This document shows positions 41,073 through 53,506 of a stretch of 64,000 nt of DNA, one piece after another. Below the pieces are notes generated by a model. It had not been told where the DNA came from. It worked only from the letters and a program-made list of their open reading frames with translations, and did not search any database. A program made the position numbers and the translations under genes. Origin of the DNA: Pseudevernia furfuracea (Eukaryota; Ascomycota; Lecanoromycetes; Lecanorales; Parmeliaceae); NCBI GenBank assembly GCA_022315425.1, contig JAIUPT010000050.1:1240001-1304000 (forward strand). Reading direction: 5' to 3'. Each line of letters begins with the position of its first letter. Within the stretch, counting starts at the first letter, position 1.

Positions 41073-44000
41073 ATGCTTTCCCTACAATGGGATGCGGCCC
41101 TGGAGCAATGGGCGTCCAGGGTATCACCTAAGCTCGCCTCCCCACACCTGTCCATGGCTTTCTTTATGTTCCAGGATGCTGCATTCGTATGCGCGCTTGC
41201 ATGGTCAGTCTTCATTGTCCGCCTGCTCTTTCCTTTTATGGTGGGATGTTAAGTCTACTGTAGGATTCTCTATCGCCTTTGGCAGATCAATCAGAAGCCT
41301 GTGGAAGAGCTTCAAGAGCTCTTGGGCTTGGACATTCCTCCCATACCTGAAGTTTCCTTGGCTGGTATCACATCTGACTCGGTCCTACTATATTGGAAGC
41401 CTCCGGACAATCAGGCTGCATCCCTCAAGCACACCATAGAGGTCAATGGAATCAAAGGTACGCGTTCTCTAGGATCCGCTAATCTTCACCCAGCAATGCT
41501 AATCTGTGGCATTCAAAGTTGGCGAATTCAGTCGTGGAGACACTTCCATCCAGATAACCGGTCTAAAACCCGGCAATTACTACAACATAAGAGTCCTTGC
41601 AACGAACGCTGCGAAATTCACGTCGCTTGGACCTCTTATACGTTTGCGCACCACTCCATCGCTTAAATCCAGTACCCACGCCGCTAGCATTCCGGGCGAT
41701 GCTGCCGGCGACACAGAGCCTGCCGCTGTCCGTGCTACATCTACGCCATTCGAAGCGACCCTCTCATCTCCTATTGTCCGGGACTTCGGTGGTGCCCAGC
41801 ATCAGGCGAAGAGAACAGTCTCAGGCCGACGAAACTCACCGGCAACCTCTAGCGGTGAACAGCTCAATGGACAAACTATCCAAACAGAGGACAGTGATGA
41901 GGACGAATCTCCAGAGACTATCCTACGCCTAACTGAGAGGCTTGATTTCCTAAGAAACGAGGTCCAAAGAACAGACAAGGAAACATTTGAAGAAGAACAG
42001 GAGTCTAAACGGTATTTGGCAGAGCTAACCAAGGAGAGAGATGGCCTGAAACAGGTCCTCAAAGAAAAAGAAGAAGCAAGCTCGGAACTCCGAAGACACG
42101 GCAACCATTTGGACAAGCTGAACAGAGCAGCACAAAGCAAAAAGGCTGCGAAAGAAAAGCAATTGCAACAGAAGAAAGCGGATCGACAGAAACTCAGGGA
42201 TGACACTGCAAGATGGGATAGGGAAACAATCGATATGAAACGAGACACGGAGGAAATGGATAGAGAAAAGGCCGATGTCATTGCTGCCAAGGACAAAGAG
42301 GTTGCAGACATACGAAAAGGCATCGCCGAAGATGTTTCTGTTATCAAATCATTGGAGGAAGAAATCCGTATAAAAGGCGTCCAAATCAAGTCAATGGAGA
42401 AAGATAGAGAGAAAATGAGCAATGACGGAGGCGAGGAACATGAGCGCTCTAGGTCGGAGAGAGAGAACGATCAAGAGTGGGAGACAAAGGTTCAGGCAAT
42501 CCAAGCCCAGTTGGCATCATTTTGGCAGGCCGTTCAACACGCGGATTTAGAGAAGCAGCAGGCTGAAGAGCACTTGAACTGGTGGCTCACAAGGCGCGCA
42601 AGAAATCCGGAACATTTCGCCCCAATTCCGTCTCTGGAATCAGCTTCTTCGATTCAAAGCAGCAGGTCTCGGAGGAGTCGACAAAACAACTCACGCGCCA
42701 GCACAATGTCTTCTCCCCAAGCTACCTACCAGAGCGTGCCCGTCTCATTCCACAACGGCGCTGCCATTTCCCCACCATTTGCAGCAACATCACCATTCTT
42801 CAACATGAGCAACGGCATGACTGTTCCTTCGGGGTCGGAGCGGACAGGGTTGTCACAGACTGAAGCCGAGATGTTGACTGGCGGAGGTCCAATGAGCCCG
42901 GCTGCCAACAGTCTTCTTCCTTCCAATCTTTTCCGGGATGACGATGTCATTGCCCAGCGGTTCACTGATACAGCTGGTCAGGAGCCCGCTGGTACTACAA
43001 ACCCAGATCTTTTTCTTGGGCATGTCGTATCGAACTCGGATGCATCGGCTCATGGACCTCACACACCTGTATCTGCAGGCAGTCGAGCGGGAAGTCTCTT
43101 TTCAAGTCCGCATGACAGTCTACACAACTTGCATGGCTATCAAACACGCCCAGACCCATTTGTTGAAGGGGAGAATCACCTGGTCAATCCGACGAGCGCG
43201 CCTTTCCAGTCCTCGATAGCTGCAGACTCCAATCCATTAGTCACCAGTAGGCTCGCCAACCTTTTCTCATCAACCTTCAATCGGCAGAGGGTAAAGCCTA
43301 GCACACAAGAGCCTCCCCTTCTAGGTACTTTAAAGCAAGGGCAGAGTCAGTCTTTTCCTAGGAACTTGGAACAAGAACATCTCGATCCGAGCGCGAGTCG
43401 ACGACGAAGAGGAAGCCACGGTAATTGGGCCAACCCAATGGCAGGGCTCTTGAACCGGAACACAGGCAACCCAGAGGACTCTGGGCTTATTATCGCTCGC
43501 ACCGGGTCTGGCCGCAGAAGTCGACTAAACATGTTCGGTTCCAAATTTGACGGATTAGAATCTGCAGCTTTTGCGGATCAACCGTCTTCTTCCAGACCTT
43601 CTTCGACTTATTCTTATGAACAGGCTCTCCCAAGGCCATCGAGCGATAGTCAACGCCTAGGATGGGCAGTACCAGACAGCCTTCCAACCCGTAGTAGCCC
43701 GTTGGGCGTGAATTGGTCTACAGGCAGCGGGCCGTGGTCGCGCGCTCCATCACGCCGTCCCTCGGTACAACATGGGTCAACTAGTAATCTCTCTATTGGT
43801 AGTACCCCCCTTGATCCTGAAGGATATGCTGGATCGTTCTCAAAGCAGACTTCTGAGCAAGCTCCCATTGGCACACGCCCTCAGTCCTCTCAGCGACCCG
43901 TCACTCCTAGATTGAATCCTGCTGCACCAAGCTTCAAGACACTCTTCACTCGCGGAGATGCAAGGAGAACGACGAAAGGCGAAAAGACGGGTAGCAAGAA

Positions 44001-44493
44001 CACGGAAAAGCCCAAAGACAAGGACGGCGAGAAGGGGGAAACAGACGACGTTGATTTCGTTCTTGATTCTTCGCCTCAAAACCCAAGACTCTCCCGAGAT
44101 GCTCAGTCCATCACCACTGCAACTTCAACTGCAGATTCTCATGACTCTTTTGATCGTTCCACATCTGGGACACCCTCGGAGGCGGTGACCCCCTCGGGAC
44201 CTAAGGAGACGTTGATGCAAAAAATCACCCGCAAGAGCAGCTCCAGCAAATTTAACGTACCATGGGGCAAAAAGCGAGACCTACCTTCAACGCCGGGAGA
44301 GATCGACGAGTTGGCAAACAGTGAGGACCTTCTAGGAAAGAGCATCGAGAATGCCGGCGGTACACCACAGCAGGATAAGAGCAGCCGTTCCAGTATCTCA
44401 TGGCCGAACATACGAAGGAAGAGTCGAAAGGGGGATCATTCTGTGACTGATTTGATCGAGAGGGACAGCGAGTTGGGAGATGACGATGATTAG
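41073..44493 (+). CDS. fibronectin type III and coiled-coil membrane protein
   Basis: The exons are 41073-41203, 41264-41457 and 41519-44493, giving 1099 residues. A hydrophobic segment near the start (MAFFMFQDAAFVCALAWILY, spanning intron 1) suggests one membrane helix. Then comes KPVEELQELLGLDIPPIPEV and an FN3 domain at about 70-165 (TSDSVLLYWKPPD, IQITGLKPGNYYNIRVLATN, PLIRLRTTP). A long coiled coil at about 230-440 follows, full of Lys/Glu heptads (YLAELTKERDGLKQVLKEKE). The rest is Ser/Pro-rich and disordered, ending in a very acidic GDDDD. I recognise the layout from filamentous-fungal proteins, but do not assign a function. An in-frame Met at 40836 would add a basic N-terminus. I prefer 41073 because the added part has no conserved look. 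Confidence 0.8.
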
Positions 44494-45015
44494 CGGCAGC
44501 CACCTACCTTACCAAAGAGAGCCCAATCATGCTCTGACTCGCATTTGATGCTGTAAGATAGGAGACTAGAAAGTGTGCTTGCAGGGAAGGAATCAACTAC
44601 TTCTATAGAAGACCATCCTCGCTCCGTCGTACGGGGGTTGACACGTAAAGTCCCGCACATGCGCTAGTAGTAGCCCTAACCCTACATTCGGAAGGCAGCC
44701 CTATAGCTAGGGACCTTAGAAATTTTCTCTTGGGGACGCATAGGTGGAACATATCGGCTTCTTTCGGGCCTGATAGGGGGGCATAGGCCCAAATTGGGCT
44801 CAGGCCGGGGGCATCTCCAAACCAGTTCTAAGCGCATCGTCTAGGCAACGCTCGGGGTGAGGCTCCGACGGTTGGACCCTTGTCTTGGCATGTGCGGGAC
44901 TTTATGTGTCAACCTCCGTACTGTCGGGAATAAAACGGAGATTAGAGAGAAAAAGCTTGTAATTTCGCAACGTAGAACATCCAGAAAATCCACGAAGTAT
45001 TGCGCTTCCTAGACG
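44494..45015. other. intergenic region containing the MITE
   Basis: 520 bp between the FN3 gene stop and the G-patch gene start. More than half is the MITE, leaving about 95 bp of unique sequence before the start codon. Confidence 0.6.
44632..44918. mobile_element. MITE with mariner-like TA duplication
   Basis: A non-coding element of about 287 bp. Its ends are inverted repeats of about 31 bases: 44632-44662 and the complement of 44888-44918. They match at all but two positions, share TTGACAC and AAAGTCCCGCACATGC, and are flanked by TA on both sides (44630-44631 and 44919-44920). TA duplication and short size fit a Tc1/mariner-derived MITE. The interior holds a smaller palindrome around GCCCAAATTGGGC and no open frame. 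It sits about 95 bp upstream of the next start codon. Confidence 0.85.
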
Positions 45016-45916
45016 ATGGACGCCGCAGCCTACTTGACAAATCAAGGCTGGCAAGGCCATGGTCATGCACTTCACCATTCGGGTCGAGGGATCACAAAGC
45101 CCATCCACATATCACGAAAGGCAAATGTCTTCGGCGTTGGGAAGAAACAGCATGACGCCCACGCCGATCAATGGTGGGCGAGAGCCTTTGATGATACGCT
45201 GAAGGGGCTGAATACTACAAAAAATGAGTCAACAGGGGAAATGGAAGGAATAGCGTTTGGCTCTGGCGCCCAAGCGCTGCAAATGGTGGGCATTGGAGGG
45301 GCTAAATGGGTTGGACAGGGCAGTCTCTACAGCAACTTTGTGAGAGGGAAGAGCCTGAGTGGTACTTTGACACCTGGAGAGAAAGATCACCAGGAGACAC
45401 AGTCGCAATTAGAAGATCGGGAGGACCGGGAGAAGGGCAGCAACGACGTGGATCTCACTAGGGCTGCGGCAAAGGATGTTAAAAGGAGCAAGAGAAAGCG
45501 ACGGCAGAAGGAGGAGGACATTGCCGAATATTCCAAATCAGTAGGGATTGATTCAATTCAACAAGATCCCAAAGATATTGGTTTAGAAGAGGATTACCAA
45601 AAGCCGCGGGAGAGACCGAAAGATACGGAGACCAAGGAACAACGACGGCAAAGAAAGAGAGAGAAGAAAGCTAGGAAAGCTCTACAGGCTGGTGGGTGCC
45701 GCACGCTGCCAGAACAGCCTAGGACCAATTGCTAGCAACGATATTTCGACGTCCGACAGGCCTAAAAGGCGAAGCAAGGGACAGCTACGCGCAGTCGAAG
45801 ATGCAGAACCCGTAGCAATAAGGCCTTGCAATACGTCATCGCCTGGGAAGAGAAGTCGTAAAAGTGGTAAGAATGGGAAGCGGCGATGGGGAGTAGATTC
45901 TCAGTGGACATCGTGA
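45016..45916 (+). CDS. G-patch protein, TMA23-like
   Basis: Probably a nucleolar protein of ribosome assembly, like yeast Tma23. The conserved N-terminus reads AAYLTNQGWQGHGHALHHSG, RGITKPIHISRKANVFGVGK and HDAHADQWWARAFDD, a G-patch-like module. The remainder is Lys/Arg/Glu-rich with several nuclear-localisation-like clusters. A simple reading ends at 45735 after 239 residues. I prefer two exons, 45016-45695 and 45736-45916, joined through a 40-bp intron (GTGCCG to CTAG, GG+C). This restores a basic C-terminus (KRSRKSGKNGKRRWGVDSQW) that reads like real coding sequence and gives 286 residues. The donor is weak, so the C-terminus is uncertain. Confidence 0.8.
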
Positions 45917-46178
45917 ATGGGGGGAGGATTGTGATGGCAATCACACAAATCTTATACCATGACAAATCAAGGAATGGTCCTGCACTGCGACTACCATGCA
46001 AAGCGGCCTAATCCAAGCCTATATCTAGCGGGCGACTTTGTGCACCTACCTTGAATTTGACAATGGCAAAGGCACTGAGATGCCCTGGGCGCAGGGACCG
46101 GTCTTTCGACTTAGATATGCGATTCTCTCCGGCCTGAGCCCTTAATTTTGAATACACTGAGTATGTATTATCGTATGC
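45917..46178. other. convergent intergenic region
   Basis: 262 bp between the G-patch gene (+) and THG1 (-) stops. No gene is seen. Confidence 0.5.
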
Positions 46179-47346
46179 TCAGCTATCGAGATGGCCCGAA
46201 AGTAACCAAGGTCTCTGGTCCCAAAACTCATCTCTGATGATGTCTGTGTGCTCTGTTGTAATGCTGGCTTTTACGCGCCGTTTTCCCTCCATTTCCCTAT
46301 GGGTCTTGGACAATTCTGATTTCTCGCTGTTGAATACAGCAGGCGCGCTGGCCTTTCGCCTGAATTCAGAACTGGAATTATCGTACTGTACGGCATCAGC
46401 AGCCTCCCCAATTGAGGGAGCGTTATCTTAGCATACATCACGGTAGATTATACTGCCCTTCTTGAACATGTCTGCTTCGTTATTGTAGTTCGTCTTGAAT
46501 TCGGAAAACAATATCTCGTTTTTCTCTGATGCTATCGTGCCCTGGATCAGAATCAGCGAAAAGCTCACCATGCTTATACATTTGAAGCCGAATACTTTGA
46601 GCCTCTCCTCTGCTTGCGTAGCGTCCATGCGGCCTTTTTGCACCAAAGTCCAGAACGTTGTATTGTAAAGATTGTTTATATGACCTGCAAAACAATTAAG
46701 CTTCGTCTTCGCTCGCACGTAGGGCATCAGGACATACAATCCACTTGCCTCCAACTCATGTAATCCCGCAAATTCGAGGAGGACGGGTAAAGCACCACTC
46801 TTCCATCAAACGATGGCATGGGAGGCGACAACGGCCTGTCTGCAAAGAAATTGGACCACAAATGAACGTAGTACGATGTGAAAGTGGACACCACCGTAGT
46901 CAGAATTTTGCTAAAGAGAAAGATTGAGAATCCTTCTTCTCCTACCACAGAAATCATTCTATTTACCTCTCTCGCCTCTCAAATAGTCTGCTTGATCGGT
47001 CGAATATGAAGCTTGATAAAGGATCAGCGCAGAGAAAACATTCATGAGCCGGCATCATACCTAAACTCATCGCTATTGCCGTAGGCGCAATCAATGTCTG
47101 GTAACTCTTTCATCACCGCCGTGGCTGCGGCATTCATCAACTCCAAGGCATGGCGATCATTGGGTTTCTCGAATCTGTATTTTGCTGAAAGTCTGGAAAT
47201 ATGAGTTGCGTAAGAGAAACCGAGCAGAAATCGGGTACCAACTTATGAAATCCACGCCCATCGATCCGTACAATCATGTAGGTATTTGGAAGCAACGTAG
47301 TCGACTGTTCAAACGTCTTGACATACTCATATTTGGAATTTGCCAT
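46179..47346 (-). CDS. THG1: tRNA-His guanylyltransferase Thg1
   Basis: Adds the extra G at position -1 of tRNA-His, which histidyl-tRNA synthetase needs. The exons are 47243-47346, 47061-47192, 46967-47011, 46738-46910, 46596-46684, 46437-46541 and 46179-46385, giving 284 residues. The order of motifs is MANSKYEYVKTFEQ, the metal-binding Asp in YMIVRIDGRGFHK, then LSAKYRFEKPNDRHALELMN, and GNSDEFSFIFDRSSRLFERR. These are followed by PMPSFDGRVVLYPSSSNLRD, YMSWRQVDCHINNLYNTTFW, and the C-terminal DEFWDQRPWLL. The second metal motif is DEF where I remember DEY in most members. The last intron (46386-46436) removes an in-frame TAA and gives RDYDNSSSEF. The six introns are 49-56 bp. Confidence 0.9.
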
Positions 47347-47934
47347 ATCAATGCATGGGGTATAGCTCGAAGACAGTGCAGATTTTAATGAAGGATGAAG
47401 TTTAAAGGAGAGAGGATCATCAGGTGCCTGGTTTCATAAGCAGGGAGATTGATGTCTACCGGTAGAATATGAGTCATAACTGGGCGCAAGACTGATTATG
47501 ATTTCTCATTTATCTGCGTCTGTTCTACGTAGTATGTTACATAACATTGCAACGCCCGGAGTGCCCAGCCATGCTAATGCCGCCAACTGGTATCTGCAAC
47601 GCCAACTCTAGAAGTCCCTTTCGAGAGAGCTTCGCAAGCACAATCTGATTTGAACTTCGCAGGATAAACTTTTGCTCTGTGTTAACTTTGTGACTGCTAA
47701 CACGAACGCCATCCGTGCTCGCTCGCTCCTGACCAATGAACCCGAAACGCCTCCGCCTCGAAGACGAGGAGTCGAATGCAGAAATGTAAAAGAAAGTTCA
47801 TCATTAGCCAAAGCTACTGTGTCTAAGATGCAGAGATCTGTTAACCGCGAGAGTAAATCGCAACGGTTGCTACTGCTCTGGGCTAAATGTTGGACTCTGC
47901 AAATGAACGTTAGCGAGCGTAAATTAATGGGGTC
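47347..47934. other. THG1 upstream / RPB1 downstream region
   Basis: About 590 bp between the RPB1 stop and the THG1 start, both on the minus strand. I see no gene. Confidence 0.5.
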
Positions 47935-50900
47935 CTAAAGGAGGAGTTTTACAGTAGGCGTCCACTTCGGTGAACTTGAAGATGGACTGATGGACCTTGG
48001 ATCTGATCCAGGGGTGAATTGAGGACTCGAGGGTGAGTAGCCCATCGGACTAGTAGGGCTGTAGACCGGGCTCGTAGGGCTTTGTTGCTTGCCGGCGGCT
48101 TGAGGATTGTAATTAGGACTCGAAGGGGAGTATGAGGGACTGGTCGGGCTGTATACTGGGCTTGTGGGGGAGATACCAGAAGCCTTACCAAATGCCGGTG
48201 AAGACGGGGAATATGATGGACTTGTCGGACTGTATGAGGGACTGGTCGGGCTGTAGCTGGGACTAGTTGGGCTGTAGCTGGGACTGGTCGGAGAAACACC
48301 AAGACCATAAGCAGGACTTGAAGGTGAATACGAAGGACTTGTGGGAGTAAACGCGGGTGAGGCGGCATAAGCCGGCTTTAGAATGGTCAGCAGGAGCAGA
48401 GACATGTGGAGTACTGAACATACGGAGGCAGGCGAGAACTTTGGACTGGATGCAAAAGCTCCTGACGGGCTCTGGAAGAGAAAGGGTTAGCTAGAGCATC
48501 TCCTTGAATGTTCCAATTCAAAGAACTTACGGTCGGACTGTAGAATCCTGGGGACGACGGCGAGGCCCCGAAAGGACTTGTGGGGGAGGTGTTAAATGGA
48601 GACTGTGCAGGGTGTCAGCAAGGTCAGTTGGCCCATGATAGACTGAGCTTACACTTGGGCTATAGCCTCCTGGACTTCTATTATATGGAGACAAGCCACC
48701 GCCGAAACCCTGAGGCTGATATTCAGTAAATCCTCCAGGGGTAGCGCCACCAGATTGAACGATCGGTGAAAATGATGCGCCATAGTCAGGACTTCCTAGG
48801 TATCCGCTTCCGTCTTGCATAGGCGAGCCACTGTCGTATGGCGTAGCGGCCCCATCGGCCATGATATTGCCTTTGACACCGATGTTAGGCATGATGCCCA
48901 GTCGTGCATTGTCGCTAATGACGGTGTCAAGCATGTGCTTAAAGTAAAATGTCAGCAAAGAGAAAGCAGGCATACGGATGAAGAGTTTTACCTGGTCTAG
49001 GAAGACTTCCAGCTCTCCTGTCCCAAGTGGTGCCAACTGTCCAAGCATGACGTTCTCGGAAACACCTCGACAGTCATCAAGCTCTCCGCAGGCAGCAGCT
49101 TCGTAGAGGATCTCGACTGTCTCTTCGAAAGAACATCTCATCAATGCGCCTGTATCAGCCCTGTTGATACCATGGCGAGTGATGGCCATGAGAGAACCCC
49201 GAGCAGTCATCACATCGACCAGGAGTGCCAAATGGCGATGGTTGACGTATGAACCGTCAAAAGCCAAAACTTGGGTCAATTCACGCATGAGAGCTGATCT
49301 GGAGGCTTCAATGCCGAAGACTTCGAAGACTTCGAGGAAAGAGTTCGAATATGTACGCTTCGTGTCAACGCCAGGTATGGTCAAGACTTCGGCGAGAGAC
49401 GAGCCACTCGTGTCCAAGAACCATTCTTTGCAGAGGGGGTCATCTTTGGAGCTGACCATAGATCCGTCCTCCGTCGTACGAATCTTCATGCGCGTATTGA
49501 GAAACGCTCGCTCGATACCAGGAACGCCTCGTAGAGTAAGAGTGTCAAGCATATGGTTTTCCAGTCGTTTGAGCATCAAGTCTTCTTCAAGATCGTCGTC
49601 CTCGTCTCCTTTGCCATTGTCTTGGATCATGCGGATTCGAACTACCTGTTCATCAGCATTGTCGTCACTGAAAATGACGGCAAGATCTTTAGCGTAATTC
49701 TCTTTGATCTTAGCAGCAACGTCTTGAACAGTCAACCCTTTATCAAGCAGAGCTCGACGGCCGAGTATGATGCGAAGCAACCAACGTGATTGTCGAAATT
49801 GGTCTTCAACATCACCCCCGGGCAAGATGAAATAAGACTCCACCATATCACGATCTGCTTCAATGACCGTTGATTGAATGTCCGGATCGTAGTATACCTC
49901 AGTAGTTTCGGTGACAGAGCGAAGAGTTGTGTGTTCCACTGCACTACGAAGCAGTTTCGCGCTCTCTTGATTTCCTGTCATCCCTTCCTCTTGATAGACC
50001 GTCATTGATGGAGTCTTTATATTCGTGGCTACGTTCAAAATCTCCTTCAGACGAGGCACACCTAAGGTGACGTTCTTGGAGGAAACACCAGCAAAATGGA
50101 AGGTATTCAATGTCATTTGGGTAGCAGGCTCTCCAATCGACTGTGCGGCCAAGACTCCAACCATCTCACCAGGGTTGACAGCAGCGCGGCAGAAACGACT
50201 CTCAATCTCACCTAGTACGTGCTGGAAAGCGAGCTTGTTGAGGGAATTCTCCATGACCAAACGTTTGAAGGCCAAACGCGAACGAAGCTGAATTTTAAAA
50301 AGCAAGGTCGCGTTATGCTGAGCTTCTTTGGAAAGTTTATCTGTGCCTCGAACAATCACGAGCCGATCAAGTAGATCTTGAACTTGTGGAATGACCTCAG
50401 CAGGATGCAGATTGCTTCGTGCGCCATTTTTGATCTTGAATGTCGTTTTCGCCGTGTCCAATATGCGAAGGACATTGAGAGGAAGTTGCAGATTCTCCGT
50501 GTCGTCTTGCCTGTTCTTGCGCAACTCAGAACGGTCCTTCTCAAGCTGTCGGTACTCGTTATCGAGATGTTTCTGTGTCTCAACGTCTCCGATCATTTCA
50601 TTGGCTTGCTCCAAGAATTCTGGAGATATGCTCGTTTCCGGCTTCGAGTCCATGAGATCAACCCGAAACTTCCGCTCAAATTGCTTAGTCGAGCATGCGA
50701 TGATATCAACACGTTGCTGTTCAATGTGGACACCGTCGAGGCCATCCTCGCCATAGACAAATTGGACGATATCACCGAGAGAATTGCGCACAGTGCCATC
50801 GTATTTAGCCATGACATCTTCCAATGCTTTGACCAAACGGCGCTGAATGTAACCCGTCTCAGCTGTCTTTACAGCTGTATCAATGAGACCCTCACGACCA

Positions 50901-53506
50901 GCCATGGCATGGAAGAAGAATTCTGTCGGTGTCAAGCCTCGCAAGTACGAGTTCTCGACGAAGCCTCTCGATTCTGGCGAGTAATCGTCCTTTGTGAAAT
51001 GAGGCAAGGTCCGATATTTGAACCCAAAAGGTATCCGCTTGCCCTCAACAGACTGTTGACCTACCACGGCTGTCATCTGAGAGATGTTTATGGTTGAGCC
51101 TTTCGATCCAGAGCGAGCCATTTGAGTGGCGTTGTTGAGATCTTTAAGGCTCTTTTCAGTCACGGTCCCAGCGTCGTCACGAGCTTTGTTCAGTGCTTTT
51201 GAGACCTTGCTCTCGAATGTTTCTCGCACGTTCATACCTGGAAGAGACTCAAGCTCGTTCTCGGTTGCGCTCCGCGTGATCTCCGTTACTTCGTTCTTTT
51301 GATTATTGACGGCATTCTCGATTTGCTGTATAGTGTGGCGATCTGGTATAGTATCGCCGATGCCAATACTGAATCCGTTATGCAGTAGCCAGTAGTTGAC
51401 AACTGTCTGAGCTCCGTTGAAGAAACTCATGGCAGCCTCGGGACCTTTCTCGTTGAAAACGATGTGGATAACCCCACCCCCAGAAGCACCGACGGTTTTC
51501 TTGTTGAGGAGACCATACATCAGCTCGCCGCCAGATATTAACAGTCCATCGTCGTTGAGCGGCGAGAATCCTTCCTCGCTTCCTCGCAGGAGGTTCAATC
51601 CTGTCGGGATTACCAGACTCAAAATCTGTTTGCCAGTCCACATCGCCAGCGGCTTGACAATGGCAGGCTGAGGGATCACACCATCCCAGTCTGGAACCCA
51701 AAGCAGTATGTTCATAACTTGTTCCTTGGTCAAGAAAACATCTCGTCGACACATCTTGTAGATGCCACATAACGTGTCTTGCACGATGCCCATCAGCGGT
51801 CCGTTTCGCTGAGGCGATACAATGTTCAACGGAACCATGCAGAGCTGGTTGATTTCTGCGCGTGTCTCTTCGCTTTGAGGTACGTGCAAATTCATCTCGT
51901 CTCCGTCGAAATCAGCGTTGTAGGGAGAGGTAACGGAAAGGTTCAGGCGAAATGTGGAATAAGGCATGACCCGTACGCGATGCCCCATCATTGACTCCTT
52001 ATGCAACGAAGGTTGTCGGTTGAAAATGATGTAATCGCCATCCACAATATGTCGCTCAACTTTCCACCCGTACTGCAAGGAGATTTCTCCAGCTCGTTTA
52101 TGGTGACGCAGATCTATCCGCTCTCCTGTATCACGAATCACGTACTTTGCACCTGGATGTTCATTTGGTCCGTTTTTGACAAGCTGGTGAAGCTTTTGAA
52201 TGTTGTAAGGAGTCACGGTCTCAGGGTATGTGAGTGTCCTTGCGATGCTTCTTGGAACACCGACTTCGTCAAGAGACAGATTCGGGTCTCCTGTGATGAC
52301 AGTACGTGCTGAGAAATCAACGCGCTTTCCCATAAGATTCCCTCGTAGACGACCTTCCTTGCCCTTTAAACGAGCGCGGATGGACTTGACGGGACGTCCA
52401 GACTTTTGCAGGGCTTGCGGCTGACCAGCGATGTCATTGTCCATATATGTAGCAACATGGAATTGCAGCAGCTGCTCAAACTCATTAACAACGTGCGCGG
52501 GGGAGCCTTCCGTTTCGCAACGTCGGACATTGCCGTTCGCACGAATGATATCGCCGAGCTTGTAGGTCAAGTCATCTTCGCCGCGGGGACCGTTACCTCC
52601 GTCGACAGAGATGCTAGGCCGTACAGGTGGAGGTGGCACAGGAAGGACAGTAATGATCATCCATTCGGGACGTGCATAATCATTGCTCAGCCCCATCCGT
52701 TTGATATCGTCTGTAGAAATATGGCGGAAGATATTGAGGGCCATTTGTGGCGTGATGGGTTTCTTCTCAGGCTGTTGGCCCTCGTTTTCCTCGTCGCCTT
52801 TTTGGGCTTTCCAAGTACCAGTAAGTCGGAGCCCTTCTCGTCGCACTTCAGGTTGTATGTTTCCACAGCCACCGTGGTCATGCTTTGGCTCTTTCGTTTT
52901 GTCTGACGGGGCGTCCTCATCCAATGCCATTGTAGTTTCGCAAATCATCTTAGGTTTGCAAAGCCGCCAAACTGAGTCGAAGCGTTTCTTGGGGTCTCGG
53001 CGACGTATAGCATCCGCAAACGCTGGATTGCTCTAAAGCATAAGGCGTCAGCGACATACACACAACGAGATCGGCCATCCCGTGAGGGATGACTAACTTC
53101 ATCTACTAATATCTTGCCGCAATTGTGGCAGACTGTTTCCAGCAGTTTCTTGATTTTCGTCATAAAACCTGGCATTTTGTCAGTACTACCTAGAGCGTAC
53201 AACTTCTCGTTGCCACATACCGACGTGGTAAACAGGTACTGCGAGTTCAATATGTCCAAAATGTCCCGGACATTCTGACATGTTCTCATCACAGGTACCA
53301 CACTTGACAGCTCTATCTATAGAACCGAGTCGCGGGTCCGCCAAGCCCATCTGTCGAGGTCGCAGATTCTGCTCGTCCATCGTCTCTGGGTACTCTATAG
53401 GGGCCACACTCATATTCTTTATCTCTTCGGGTGAGAGAAGCCCGAACTGAATCTCTTGGATGGAGCGCAGAGGTGCACTAGAGTACTGGAAGTTGAGGTT
53501 CGCCAT
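47935..53506 (-). CDS. RPB1: RNA polymerase II largest subunit
   Basis: The catalytic subunit of Pol II. The exons are 53221-53506, 53098-53168, 48653-53032, 48531-48602, 48424-48471 and 47935-48375, giving 1765 residues. The N-terminus has FGLLSPEEIKNMSV and the zinc cluster CGTCDENMSECPGHFGHIEL. The catalytic magnesium Asp triad is in YNADFDGDEMNLH at about 493-497, and the bridge-helix and trigger-loop region includes MAGREGLIDTAVKTAETGY and GEMVGVLAAQSIGEPATQMT. The CTD begins after GGGLSPYNRSPGGYSPS and spans about 190 residues. Only four or five heptads near its centre are the consensus YSPTSPS. The rest vary (SPAFGKASG, SPNYNPQAAGK, SPMGYS). Three of the five introns lie inside CTD coding sequence. 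The protein ends SPKWTPTVKLLL. The gene diverges from SWD1. Confidence 0.97.

Noticed and set aside
46404..46436. A 33-bp intron or a nonsense mutation in THG1
   Set aside because: A CAG 18 bases further on gives a normal 51-bp intron with a branch-like CTGAT and the expected RDY.
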